Positions 24,268 to 33,050 of a stretch of 64,000 nucleotides of DNA are shown here, in pieces (within the stretch, counting starts at the first letter, position 1; the number at the start of each line of letters is the position of its first letter). Origin of the DNA: Phycisphaerae bacterium (GTDB lineage Bacteria; Planctomycetota; Phycisphaerae; Phycisphaerales; UBA1924); assembly GCA_022180725.1 (NCBI GenBank), contig BQMO01000005.1:186001-250000 (forward strand), in the 5' to 3' direction. The position numbers and the translations under genes are program-made. The notes below the pieces were generated by a model. That model searched no databases, was not told the DNA's origin, and saw only the letters and a program-made list of their open reading frames with translations.

Positions 24268-24332
24268 GGAACAAGGCCGCCCGGATCGGCGGGCGGGTTG
24301 TCATTGTTCGCCGTCCGGCGCGCGCCGGTCGG

Positions 24333-26585
24333 CTAGGTCGGCGGAAGGAAAATCGGGTCGGTGTACGGATACCCGAAGCCCGAGGCCGACCCCGTCGTGG
24401 TGATCGAGAGGCCCGTAGTGGTGTCGATCCGCGTGAGTTGCACGATGCCCGACACGGTCGTGGTGGTCTCGCCGTCGTTCGCCGAGGCAAGCACCGCGAT
24501 CGCGTAGTTGCGGAACGCGCCGTTGGAACTGGCCTTGTTCCGCACCGCCGAGGACGACTGTGTCGTGTGATCCACCCGGGCGTTGGCGCCCAGCGTGCCC
24601 GAGAAGGCGTCGATCGACGTGCCGTCGCTGAAGTAGTACCGGATGGTGTACGTAAAGGTCTGGCCCGCGTCCGCGAAGGGGTTGAAGATCGAGATGCGCT
24701 CGGTCTGCGAGCCGTCGGTGCGCGTCGGGTCGATCAGCCCATCGGTGAAATATGCCGTCGGGGCGACGCGGGCGGCGAGCATGGACGCCACGCCGTCGGC
24801 CTTCTTGGTGCCCGACAGGTTCCGCCCGACATTGTCAAAGCTCGTGTACTGGATCGAGACCGACGCGGAACTGCTCGTGTAGGTCACGCTGAAACTCTCG
24901 CCCAGCGGGATGCCCAGGGCCGCCGCCGCCAGGTCGAAGTCCACGCGCGCCTGCGGATTGACCGATTGCAGGCGCGAGATCGGCGGATCGGTGCTGATGC
25001 GGCCCGTGCGCCAGAAGTTCAGCGTCACCGAGGCCACCGTGTTGCCCGGATTGAAGATGGACAGCGTGCTCGTGAAGTTCGTACGCACGACCACGTCGGC
25101 CGCCCCGCCCTTGGCCGCGCCCCCGCCCGGCAGTCCCATCACCCCGAACGCGGGGGTGTACGACGTGGCGTACGCCTGCCCGGTGGCGGGGATGTCCCAG
25201 TCGCTCAGGTACGCCACGATCGGCACCGTGCTCGTCACCCGCACGGAGTATGTGCCCGCGGCGAGGTTGCGCCCGTGCATCGCGATCCCGCCCCGCCGGT
25301 ACGCGTCGAGGCTGTACGTCACCGACTGGCTACCCGAGGCGGAGATCATCGTCACCGTTACGTTGCCCGCGGTGTCGTCCAGGCTCACCCACGAGATGTA
25401 TTCGCGGCTGGTCGGGCCCCGCTCCATCCGGCCGAAGTCCCACGTCCGCAACTGCGTGTCGGAATACCCCGCGGGGTTGAACATCCCCTCGCTCGTGTCG
25501 GCGTTGAAGTCCACCCGGTTCACGCTCCCCGTGATGGGCTGCGGGCCGGGCGTGCCGTTGGGCAGGGCCGTCTCGACGATGACCGAGTACGGCGTGTTCG
25601 CCCGCACGGCGTTGAGCGACGAATCGCCCGCGTCCGACAGGCGCAGACGCAGCTTGCTCCCCGCGGAAATCGCCCCGGAATACACCACCGTGTCGCGGAG
25701 ACCCCATTCATACTTCACGATGACCTGGTAGGTCGCGGTCGTGGTGTTGGGGTTGTACAGGTCGAGTGTTTCGGTCGTGCGGGCCGAGCGGAACCCCTCG
25801 GGCATGATCAGCCGCTGCTCGAAGAAGCCGTTGACGTTCGTCGGCTTGATGATCTCCGCGTTGATGATGCGGATCGTGTGCGCCTCGGCGATCGGCTGCC
25901 CCTCGACGTACGTGTTCGTCACGGGAAACTCGTTCATCGCGCCGGCGTGCACCGACCCGCTGAACGACGCGTTGCCCGTCAGGTTCAGGCTCCGCAGGTT
26001 CTGGATGGACACCACCACGTCCCACCCCTGGATCACGCGCCCGAAGACGGCGTACCCGTTGGTGGGCGCGGTCGGGTCCAGGAACGAGTTGGTAACGTAG
26101 TTGATGAAGAACTGGTTCGTCGCCGAGTTGATCGCGCCCGTGCGGGCCATGGCGATGGTCCGCGCGATGTTCTGCCGCCCGGTGGTCTCGCGGACGATCG
26201 GCGCGTCGGTGGCCATCGGGACCAGCCCCTGGCCGTCCTCGAACCCGAACCCGCCCCCCTGGAGCACGAACGGATTCGGATTGATGGCGTTACGGTGGAA
26301 GATCGTGTTGTCGTACCGGCCGGTCGTCACGTAGTTCAGGAAGTTCGCGACCGTGATCGGCGCCTGGCTGCTGAACAACTCGAGGTCGATGTCCCCCATC
26401 GTCGTCTCGAACCGCACCACCGCGTTGTTCGCGTTCTCCAGGTCCGTGAGGCTGGGCAGCGGCGTGCCCGCGAGCAGACACCGCGGTTCGAGCGCGTCCA
26501 CGCTCGGCGGGGCCTTCCCCGACGTGCCCACCAGCAGCCTCCGAATGATCGCCTCGACCCCCGCCGCACGCATCCCGATCCGCAT
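24333..26585 (-). CDS. Exported cyclophilin-type peptidyl-prolyl isomerase with LEPR-XLL-like N-terminus
   Basis: The 750-residue protein begins with an extended N-terminus carrying VDALEPRCLLAG near residue 30, the LEPR-XLL motif of planctomycete surface proteins. A cyclophilin domain follows: VVRFETTMGDIDLELF near 50, NTIFHRNAINPNPFVLQGGG near 90 (active-site Arg, Phe and Gln conserved) and TNQFFINYV near 145. The last 500 residues are beta-rich repeats of unknown function with fibronectin/invasin-like spacing. ATG 26585 was chosen because GGGAG lies about 8 bases upstream and the extension above is Pro- and Arg-rich non-coding sequence. It may fold or anchor cell-surface proteins; the tail is not identified. 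Confidence 0.82.
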   Translation of the reverse strand: MRIGMRAAGVEAIIRRLLVGTSGKAPPSVDALEPRCLLAGTPLPSLTDLENANNAVVRFETTMGDIDLELFSSQAPITVANFLNYVTTGRYDNTIFHRNAINPNPFVLQGGGFGFEDGQGLVPMATDAPIVRETTGRQNIARTIAMARTGAINSATNQFFINYVTNSFLDPTAPTNGYAVFGRVIQGWDVVVSIQNLRSLNLTGNASFSGSVHAGAMNEFPVTNTYVEGQPIAEAHTIRIINAEIIKPTNVNGFFEQRLIMPEGFRSARTTETLDLYNPNTTTATYQVIVKYEWGLRDTVVYSGAISAGSKLRLRLSDAGDSSLNAVRANTPYSVIVETALPNGTPGPQPITGSVNRVDFNADTSEGMFNPAGYSDTQLRTWDFGRMERGPTSREYISWVSLDDTAGNVTVTMISASGSQSVTYSLDAYRRGGIAMHGRNLAAGTYSVRVTSTVPIVAYLSDWDIPATGQAYATSYTPAFGVMGLPGGGAAKGGAADVVVRTNFTSTLSIFNPGNTVASVTLNFWRTGRISTDPPISRLQSVNPQARVDFDLAAAALGIPLGESFSVTYTSSSASVSIQYTSFDNVGRNLSGTKKADGVASMLAARVAPTAYFTDGLIDPTRTDGSQTERISIFNPFADAGQTFTYTIRYYFSDGTSIDAFSGTLGANARVDHTTQSSSAVRNKASSNGAFRNYAIAVLASANDGETTTTVSGIVQLTRIDTTTGLSITTTGSASGFGYPYTDPIFLPPT

Positions 26586-26864
26586 GGTCACTGCTCCCTG
26601 TCGTGGCCCCGGCCTGCCCGCCCCCGCGGGACGGCTCGCGCACAACAATGGCTCTTGGCTGTTCGCACCCGTCCCCCGGACAAGTTCCATCTCATTCCGT
26701 GTCTTTGGGGGAACGCCCTCTCGCCGAGGGACAACCATCCTACCCGACTCCAGACAACGGGGCGAGTCGCCGGATAGATCTTGATTCTCCGAACATTGCC
26801 CGATCCGCACCCCGGGGACGTCGAATGTGTCATGTCCGCGCTCGGGTTTCGTACCCATCGCGCA

Positions 26865-26870
26865 TATACT
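26865..26870 (+). promoter_or_regulatory. -10-like TATACT before the first GT2 gene
   Basis: TATACT lies 9 nt before ATG 26880. A -35 is not clear. The start would be within one or two bases of the ATG, hence a leaderless or near-leaderless transcript. Confidence 0.45.
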
Positions 26871-26879
26871 GGGCACTTC

Positions 26880-28442
26880 ATGACACACAACGGCGCCGCT
26901 CACAAACCCGCTGTCCTGGGCCTTGAGGCCCTTACCTCGGCGGGGCATTCCGTCGCGAATGGGGTTCTCAAGCCCCGCCGGAAAGTCGCCGCGGTCATTC
27001 CGTGCTTCAACCGACGCCAGGACCTCGAGATTCTCCTGCGGGACATCGCGCGGCAGGACCTGCGCGGCCTGGACCTGTGGTGTGTGGTCGTTGACAACGC
27101 CTCCACCTCGCCCCTCTCAACCATCGAGGTGCCCGCCGGGCTGCGCGTGGAGTTTGTTCGACTCGAAACCAACTCGGGCGGCTCGGGAGGTTTCAACGCC
27201 GGCATGGCGCATGTACTTTCAGGATCAGGTCTTACGGGACGGCTGGGGCAACCGGAGTTTATCTGGTGGGTCGACAGCGACGCGCGGGTGTCACGGACGT
27301 GCTTGCGCGAGTTGGCGAAGGTTCTCATCCGCCGTCCGAAGGTTGGCGCGGTCGGGTCCGGGATGCGCGACATCCCCACGGGACACACCTGGGAAGTCGG
27401 CGGACGGATCAACCGACGGCATGGCGGCGTCTGGCCCGCCGGCGGGGGCGATCTCGATCAGCGGTTCCTGGTCAAGGCCGATTACGTCGCCGCGTGCAGC
27501 GCGCTGGTGCGGCGAGTGGCGCTCGAGCGCACCGGACTGTTCCCGGACAACTTTATCTACTACGACGACGTGGACTGGACGATCCAGATGACCCGCAAGA
27601 CGGGGTTCCGGGCGGTCGGGGCGCCCCGCAGCCGGGCGTATCACCCGCCGGGAAATCGCCGGTACGTCACGTGGGCGCGGTACTACATCGCGCGGAACTG
27701 CTTTGGGCACATGGACGTGATGCGGATGGGGAACTACAAGCGATTCCGCCGCGCGTGGATCGAGGTGCCCCGGGCGATCGGTCAGGCGATGATGGGACTG
27801 CCGGAACTGGCGGACCTGCACCTGAAAGGCCTGGCCGACGCGCGGGATCGGAAGTTCCCGCGCATTGAGCCTAAGCACGTGTGCCCGAACCCGGGGTTCA
27901 TCCCGTTCAAGAAACTGCGCGAGACCGTGGAGGCCGAGCGCGGCGCCGCGCGGGCGAACGGTCGCAGCGGCTCTCTTTGGATTCACCCGCTGCTCAAGGC
28001 GCAGATCCCCGGCCTCGAGGAGTTCCGCCGCGAACTCCTCTCCCTCGGGTATGCATGGCCTAAAGAGCAACGCCGGCTGTGGCGTCGCCGATCGCAGGAA
28101 GGGCACGTCCTGAGCGACCTCGTCGGGGCGGCGTGGCGGCTGTTCACCGGCCCGGAGGCCGACGTCGCCATCACCCCGACCGGCTGGCCCACGAACTGGT
28201 TCCGGGGACGCACGATCATCCAGGTCACCACCGAGGGTGTGCTGGTGCGTCGAGTCAATCCCATGCGGGCGCTGCGCGATGGGTTCACGGCCTTTTTCCG
28301 CGGGCTGAAACTCTGCGTGCAGGTCGGCCTCCGCGGGCCGCACATCATGCCCCTGCCTCCCGCCCCGCGGTGGAATCCCACCCCGCCCCCCGCCGACATC
28401 CCTGCCCAGAAGCCGACCGAAGCCCCGGCGACCGTCGCGTAG
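26880..28442 (+). CDS. Glycosyltransferase family 2 with extra C-terminal domain
   Basis: The 520-residue protein has a GT2 catalytic domain: VAAVIPCFNRRQDLEILL near residue 40, VVDNASTSPL near 68, FIWWVDSDARVSRT near 118 (metal-binding DxD-type Asp) and NFIYYDDVDWTIQM near 225 with the general acid region. The acceptor-binding segment and C-terminus resemble galactofuranosyl- or rhamnosyl-transferases that carry an additional domain of about 200 residues. ATG 26880 avoids an N-terminal extension without homology. It is directly followed by a second GT2 gene. Confidence 0.85.
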   Translation: MTHNGAAHKPAVLGLEALTSAGHSVANGVLKPRRKVAAVIPCFNRRQDLEILLRDIARQDLRGLDLWCVVVDNASTSPLSTIEVPAGLRVEFVRLETNSGGSGGFNAGMAHVLSGSGLTGRLGQPEFIWWVDSDARVSRTCLRELAKVLIRRPKVGAVGSGMRDIPTGHTWEVGGRINRRHGGVWPAGGGDLDQRFLVKADYVAACSALVRRVALERTGLFPDNFIYYDDVDWTIQMTRKTGFRAVGAPRSRAYHPPGNRRYVTWARYYIARNCFGHMDVMRMGNYKRFRRAWIEVPRAIGQAMMGLPELADLHLKGLADARDRKFPRIEPKHVCPNPGFIPFKKLRETVEAERGAARANGRSGSLWIHPLLKAQIPGLEEFRRELLSLGYAWPKEQRRLWRRRSQEGHVLSDLVGAAWRLFTGPEADVAITPTGWPTNWFRGRTIIQVTTEGVLVRRVNPMRALRDGFTAFFRGLKLCVQVGLRGPHIMPLPPAPRWNPTPPPADIPAQKPTEAPATVA

Positions 28443-28450
28443 GGTTTCCG

Positions 28451-29344
28451 GTGCTCAGCGTCGTCATCATCACCTTCCGCCGCCTCGACGCGCTGCGCCG
28501 AACGCTGACCGCCCTCCACCCCCAGGGGGGGGGCGACGGCCGAGGGGTGGGCGACCATACTCCCGATTCGCGTGTGTGCTGCCCGCTCCCGCCCGGCAGC
28601 GAAATCATCGTCGCGGACAACGCCTCGTGCGACGGCACGCTCGACATGCTCACGCGGGAGTTCCCGCACGTGCGGGTGGTGGCCCTGGACGCGAACCTCG
28701 GCGTCGAGGCCTTCAACCGGGCCGCGGCCTTGGCACGGGGCGATGTCCTGCTCATCCTCGACGACGATGCGATCCCCGACGGCTCTTCGCTCCTCGCGGC
28801 GTTGAACCTGCTCGCCCGCGAGCCACCCATGGCGGCCGTGGCGCTCCACCCGGTGCACGCGGCGACCGGCGTCAGCGAATGGCCCTTCGCCAAGGCCGCG
28901 CGGGGCGGCTGGCCCGTGATGGGGTGCGGAAACCTCATCAGGACCGACGCGTGGAAGCGTGTCGGCGGCTACGAGGGAGCGTTCTTCCTGTACCGCAACG
29001 ACGTGGACCTGGCCTTGAAACTGCTCGGTGCCGGGCTGGATGTGTGGTTCGACCCCGCGTGGGTTGTGCGGCACGACAGCCCGCCGGGGGTCAAGAGCGA
29101 CCGCTGGCTGCGCCTGGCGACGCGGAACTGGGTGTGGCTGGCCCGTCGGCACGGGCGCGGCATGTGGATGTGGCTCGGCGCATCAGCGGGCGTGCTGTGG
29201 GCGCTGCGCCACGCGGGGTGGCGTCCGACACGCTGGGGGTGCGTGCTCGCGGGGGCACGCGATGGATTGACTGCTCGACCGCCAACCGCCGGTGTCCGTG
29301 GTGGCCAGGGCTGGCGCGAGTTGCTTCGCCTGCGCACACCGTAG
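28451..29344 (+). CDS. Glycosyltransferase family 2 with in-frame G-rich insertion
   Basis: The 297-residue protein begins at GTG 28451 with LSVVIITFRRLDALRRTL, the GT2 first strand and loop; IIVADNASCDGTLDML, LLILDDDAIPDGS with the DxD-like Asp cluster, and EGAFFLYRNDVDLALKL follow. Between TLTALHP and GSEIIVADN there are about 25 extra residues coded by G-rich DNA at 28514-28600. Most GT2 proteins have only 5-8 residues there. The insertion includes an 11-nt stretch identical to part of the DUF559-cassette repeat. The gene follows the first GT2 gene by 8 bp and is in the same operon. The sugar and acceptor are unknown. Confidence 0.82.
   Translation: MLSVVIITFRRLDALRRTLTALHPQGGGDGRGVGDHTPDSRVCCPLPPGSEIIVADNASCDGTLDMLTREFPHVRVVALDANLGVEAFNRAAALARGDVLLILDDDAIPDGSSLLAALNLLAREPPMAAVALHPVHAATGVSEWPFAKAARGGWPVMGCGNLIRTDAWKRVGGYEGAFFLYRNDVDLALKLLGAGLDVWFDPAWVVRHDSPPGVKSDRWLRLATRNWVWLARRHGRGMWMWLGASAGVLWALRHAGWRPTRWGCVLAGARDGLTARPPTAGVRGGQGWRELLRLRTP
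28514..28600 (+). repeat. Short in-frame REP-like insertion in the second GT2 gene
   Basis: CACCCCC followed by a run of Gs forms a palindrome; GGGGTGGGCGA at 28544-28554 equals 13709-13719 of the DUF559-cassette repeat. The right end reads CCGCTCCCGCCCGG. It may be a remnant or a MITE-like member of the same element family. The boundary is approximate. Confidence 0.4.
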
Positions 29345-29376
29345 CGGCGGCGATGTCACCCCCCCCCGCGCCGCCG
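29345..29376. terminator. GC-rich hairpin between convergent GT2 and lysS
   Basis: CGGCGGCG (29345-29352) pairs with CGCCGCCG (29369-29376) around a loop containing a run of nine Cs (29359-29367). There is no T-run, so it is at best a weak or factor-assisted terminator. Confidence 0.35.
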
Positions 29377-29381
29377 CCGTC

Positions 29382-30959
29382 TCATTCCGGCCGCATGAGC
29401 GGGAAGAGGATCACGTCACGGATGGTTTTCTGATTCGTCAGGATCATCACGAGCCGATCGATGCCCAAGCCCATGCCCCCGGCGGGCGGCATGCCCACCT
29501 TGAGCGCGCGGATGAAGTCGTGGTCGAACGTGCGGAACGTCTGTTCCTCGGCGTTCTTCTCCGCGTCCAGCCCGGCGAGTTGCTCGCGGAACTTGGTCTC
29601 CTGGATGTCGGGGTCGTTGAGCTCGGTGTAGTGCGGGGCGATTTCCATGCCCGCGATGAACAGGTCGGCCCGGTCGGCCAGCGCGGGGTTGTCGCGCTTG
29701 GGCCGCGTCAACGGGCTGATCGCCGCGGGGTAATCGGTGATGAACGTGGGCGCCGCGGGGTCGAGCAGCGCCTCGCCCTTTTCCTCGAAGAGTTCGTTGA
29801 CGACCAGCCAGGGGTCCATCGCGTCAACCTGGGCGGCCTTGGCGGGGTGGAGTTTCTTCAGGGCCGCGCGGGCCTTGGCGGCGTCGTCCATCGGGAACCC
29901 CCATGCCCGCACGAAAAGGTCCCCGTACCCGACGCGGGCGAAGGGCTTGTCGAAGTCGATGATGAGATCGCCGAAGGGGAGCACCGGGGGCTTGTCACCC
30001 GCGACGAAGGTCGCCGCGTCGCGGACAAGGCTTTCCGTGAGTTCCATCACGGTTTCGACGTCGCCGAAGGCGTGGTAGGCCTCGAGCATGGTGAACTCGG
30101 GGTTGTGCTGCTTGTCGAGGCCCTCGTTGCGGAAGTTGCGGTTGATCTCGAAGACACGGGGCATGCCGCCCACGAGCAGGCGCTTGAGGTACAACTCCGG
30201 CGCGATGCGCATGAACAGGGGCATGTCGAGGGCGTTCATGTGCGTCCTGAAGGGCCGGGCCGCCGCGCCGCCGGCCTGCGGCTGGAGCATCGGCGTCTCG
30301 ACCTCGAGATATTCGCGTCCTTCCATGAACCGCCGCACACGCGACACGATCCCCGAGCGAAGCCGGAACACCGCCAGGGTCTCCGGGTTGGCCCACAGGT
30401 CCACGTACCGCTGGCGGTAGCGCAGTTCCACGTCGGTCAGCCCCGCGTGCTTCTCGGGCGGGGGCAACAGCGCCTTGCTCCCCGGGCGCAGCGTGCCCGC
30501 CCAGACGGTGATCTCGCCCGTCCTGGTCTTCATCACGCGGCCCGCGGCGATGATGACGTCGCCCAGGTCGGTCGCTTTGGCCAGCCCGAACCCCGCGGCG
30601 TCGCAGTCACGCTGGCTCACGGCGATCTGCACGTCGCCGCTCGCGTCGCGCAGCGTCATCCAGATCAGTTTGCCGTTGTCGCGCAGGAGCATGACACGGC
30701 CCGCGATGGTCGCGGATGGGCGGGGGTCGACATGGCTGGGCTCCTTCCCGTGCGCGTTGAAGGCGTCGTTGGCGGCGGGGTCGAACAGGGACCGGGCTTC
30801 GGCACACGTCGAAAGACCTTCGGCCTTCCAGCCGTACGGCTCAAGTCCCAGTAAACGGACAGACTCACGGTTGGCCCGGCGCTGCGCCTCGAGTTTGTGC
30901 AGCCCCTCGCCGGCGGGTGGGGCGGGGTCGGGCGGGGTGGTGCTGGGTGGTACGGTCAT
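29382..30959 (-). CDS. lysS: Lysyl-tRNA synthetase (class II)
   Basis: The 525-residue protein charges tRNA-Lys. The N-terminal OB-fold (residues 60-150) contains GRVMLLRDNGKLIWM; motif 1 and the core follow, with FLEVETPMLQ-like (YLEVETPMLQ) near 220, motif 2 FEINRNFRNEGLD near 270 and motif 3 GMGLGIDRLVMI near 500. The start was set at ATG 30959 because GGAAGGAA lies just upstream. A second ATG at 31019 overlaps the stop of the P-type ATPase (ATGA) and would add 20 residues; both are possible. It is downstream of the ATPase gene on the same strand. Confidence 0.93.
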   Translation of the reverse strand: MTVPPSTTPPDPAPPAGEGLHKLEAQRRANRESVRLLGLEPYGWKAEGLSTCAEARSLFDPAANDAFNAHGKEPSHVDPRPSATIAGRVMLLRDNGKLIWMTLRDASGDVQIAVSQRDCDAAGFGLAKATDLGDVIIAAGRVMKTRTGEITVWAGTLRPGSKALLPPPEKHAGLTDVELRYRQRYVDLWANPETLAVFRLRSGIVSRVRRFMEGREYLEVETPMLQPQAGGAAARPFRTHMNALDMPLFMRIAPELYLKRLLVGGMPRVFEINRNFRNEGLDKQHNPEFTMLEAYHAFGDVETVMELTESLVRDAATFVAGDKPPVLPFGDLIIDFDKPFARVGYGDLFVRAWGFPMDDAAKARAALKKLHPAKAAQVDAMDPWLVVNELFEEKGEALLDPAAPTFITDYPAAISPLTRPKRDNPALADRADLFIAGMEIAPHYTELNDPDIQETKFREQLAGLDAEKNAEEQTFRTFDHDFIRALKVGMPPAGGMGLGIDRLVMILTNQKTIRDVILFPLMRPE

Positions 30960-31015
30960 GCGACTTCCTTCCGAGGCCACGGGCGAAGCGCCCCGGCCCG
31001 CAACCGTACCCGCGC

Positions 31016-33028
31016 TCATCGCCCGCCGGAAGCCGGCCCTGTGTGCAGCAACAGCCTGAGCGAGTTGAGCACCACCAGCACCGTGCCCCCCTCATGCGCC
31101 AGCACGCCCACCGCCAGGGGCACCTCGCGGCCCATCAGCGACCCGATCACCGTCAGGCATGACATGGCCGCGATGATCGACAGGGCCAGGGCCAGGTTCG
31201 CCTTGACGGTCCGCCGCACGCGCCGGGCGAAGCGCACGGCCCAGGGAACTCCGGCGAGATTGTCGGAGACCAGCACGATGTCGGCCGATTCCATCGCGGC
31301 GGCGGTGCCGATGGTGCCAATCGCCACCGACACGCTCGCCGCGGCGAGGGCCGGCGCGTCGTTCACCCCGTCCCCGATGGCCGCGATCCCCCCGCGGTCC
31401 GCGTGTGCCTGCTTCATCTCGGTTACAATGCGCAGTTTGTCCTCGGGCAGCAGTTCCGCGTCGAAGGCGTCGAGCCGGAGCGATTCCGCGACGCGCTCGG
31501 CCGTGAGGCGGTTGTCGCCGGTGAGCATCCGCACCGGGCGGACGCCGAGCGTGTGCAGATCGGCGACGAGCGTCTCGGCGCCGGGTCGGGCGGCGTCGGC
31601 CATGATGAGCACCGCCGCCTGGCCCGCCGACTCATCGCACCCCGCCGTGCCGCCCTTCGCCAACACGGGGGCGCCCATCGCGATCACCACCCCGACGTTC
31701 CCTCGCTCCTGGATCGTCGCGAGCACCTCGCGCACCCGGGCACGCAGGCACACGGGCACCAGCGGTTCGACATAGGCATATCGCCCGAGGCGCACCGTCC
31801 GGCCCTGGTACACGCCTTCAAGCCCCTGCGCAACGGTGTGATTGATGGACCGCACGCCGGCGGGCGGCACGCCCCGCGCCGCGGCGGCCTCACGCACCGC
31901 GGCCGCGATCGGGTGGGTCGAGTCGGCCTCCAGCGCCGCCGACACCCCCAGCAGTTCGTCCGCGTCCGACCATGCCACCGCGTGCACCTCCGACAGCCGG
32001 GGCCGCCCCAGCGTGAGCGTCCCCGTCTTGTCAAAGACCGCCGCCGCGATGCTCGCCAGCGCGTCGATCGACTGTCCACCCTTGAAGAGCACGCCGGCCC
32101 GGGCGGCCCGGGCGATGCCCGCGAGTGTCGCCGTGGGCGTCGCGATGACCAGCGCACAGGGCGAGGCGACGATGAGCAGCGTGATCGCCGTGTAGAGCGC
32201 GCCCCGGGTCTCGCCGTCGCCCAGCAAGGGCCGCTTCAGCCCCAGCCACCACACCAGCGCGACAACCGTGCTCAGGCCGAGCACGGTCAGGGCGTAGGGC
32301 TGACTGAGGCGGTCGATAACGCGCTGCACCGGCTCGCGCTGTGTCTGGGCCCGGATCACCAGGTCCAGGATGCGCTGGAGGCTGCTCTCGCGCACGGGGC
32401 GGAGGACGGTGGCTTCCAGCGCGTCGTCGGTGTTGATGGTGCCGGCGAAGAGTTCGTCGCCCACCTTGACGTGCCGGGGCTGCGATTCGCCCGTGATGGC
32501 CGACTGATCCATCGACGATTCGCCGACCAGCACCCGCGCGTCCGTGGGCACGCGCTCGCCCGGACGCACCTTGATGCGTTCGCCCGCGGCGAGGGTTTCG
32601 GCGGCCACCTCGGCCCATGCGCCGTCGCGCCACGCCAGCGCCTCACGCGGGAGCATCGCGTGCAGCGCCTCGATCTCACGCTTCGTGCGCATCGCGGCGA
32701 GTTCTTCCAAGGCCCCGGCCAGCACGAACAGGAAGAGCAGCAGCGCCCCCTCTTCCGGGTGCCCGATGTACGCCGCCAACCCGGCGCCCACCACCATGAG
32801 CACGTCGATGTCGAACCGCCAGGCCCGCAAAGCCTGGATTGCCGGACGGCCGCCGTAGACCATCCCGATCGCCAGCGACGCCCACATCAGCCCTTCGGCG
32901 TACGGCACCTTCAGCCACAGGTGCAGCACGGCCCCGGCCAGGAGAAGCACGCCCGCCACGATCGCGGCGCGGAGTTCCCCTTTGGGGGAGAACAGCCCGG
33001 TCGCGGGTGGGTTGGTCGGTACGGCCAT
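31016..33028 (-). CDS. P1B-4-like heavy-metal P-type ATPase
   Basis: The 670-residue pump has no N-terminal metal-binding domain, as usual for subgroup P1B-4. Motifs are: TITGES-like (SAITGESQ) near residue 185, SPCALVIATPTA in transmembrane helix 4 near 310 (SPC, not CPC), DKTGTLTLGRP near 355, STHPIAAA near 400, GDGVNDAPAL near 575 and HEGGTVLVVLNSLRLL in the last helices (the HEGGT/HEGST motif). P1B-4 pumps export Co, Fe or Zn ions; the substrate here is inferred. A TAGCGT hexamer 6 nt before the ATG suggests leaderless start. Confidence 0.9.
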   Translation of the reverse strand: MAVPTNPPATGLFSPKGELRAAIVAGVLLLAGAVLHLWLKVPYAEGLMWASLAIGMVYGGRPAIQALRAWRFDIDVLMVVGAGLAAYIGHPEEGALLLFLFVLAGALEELAAMRTKREIEALHAMLPREALAWRDGAWAEVAAETLAAGERIKVRPGERVPTDARVLVGESSMDQSAITGESQPRHVKVGDELFAGTINTDDALEATVLRPVRESSLQRILDLVIRAQTQREPVQRVIDRLSQPYALTVLGLSTVVALVWWLGLKRPLLGDGETRGALYTAITLLIVASPCALVIATPTATLAGIARAARAGVLFKGGQSIDALASIAAAVFDKTGTLTLGRPRLSEVHAVAWSDADELLGVSAALEADSTHPIAAAVREAAAARGVPPAGVRSINHTVAQGLEGVYQGRTVRLGRYAYVEPLVPVCLRARVREVLATIQERGNVGVVIAMGAPVLAKGGTAGCDESAGQAAVLIMADAARPGAETLVADLHTLGVRPVRMLTGDNRLTAERVAESLRLDAFDAELLPEDKLRIVTEMKQAHADRGGIAAIGDGVNDAPALAAASVSVAIGTIGTAAAMESADIVLVSDNLAGVPWAVRFARRVRRTVKANLALALSIIAAMSCLTVIGSLMGREVPLAVGVLAHEGGTVLVVLNSLRLLLHTGPASGGR

Positions 33029-33034
33029 TCGAGA

Positions 33035-33040
33035 ACGCTA
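33035..33040 (-). promoter_or_regulatory. -10-like TAGCGT, 6 nt before the P-type ATPase start
   Basis: TAGCGT is followed by TCTCGA and ATG 33028. No Shine-Dalgarno and no convincing -35 are seen. Confidence 0.35.
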
Positions 33041-33050
33041 GCCCGGCGCA

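Noticed and set aside
29359..29367. Run of nine Cs as a phase-variation tract
   Set aside because: It lies between convergent stops, outside any gene or promoter.
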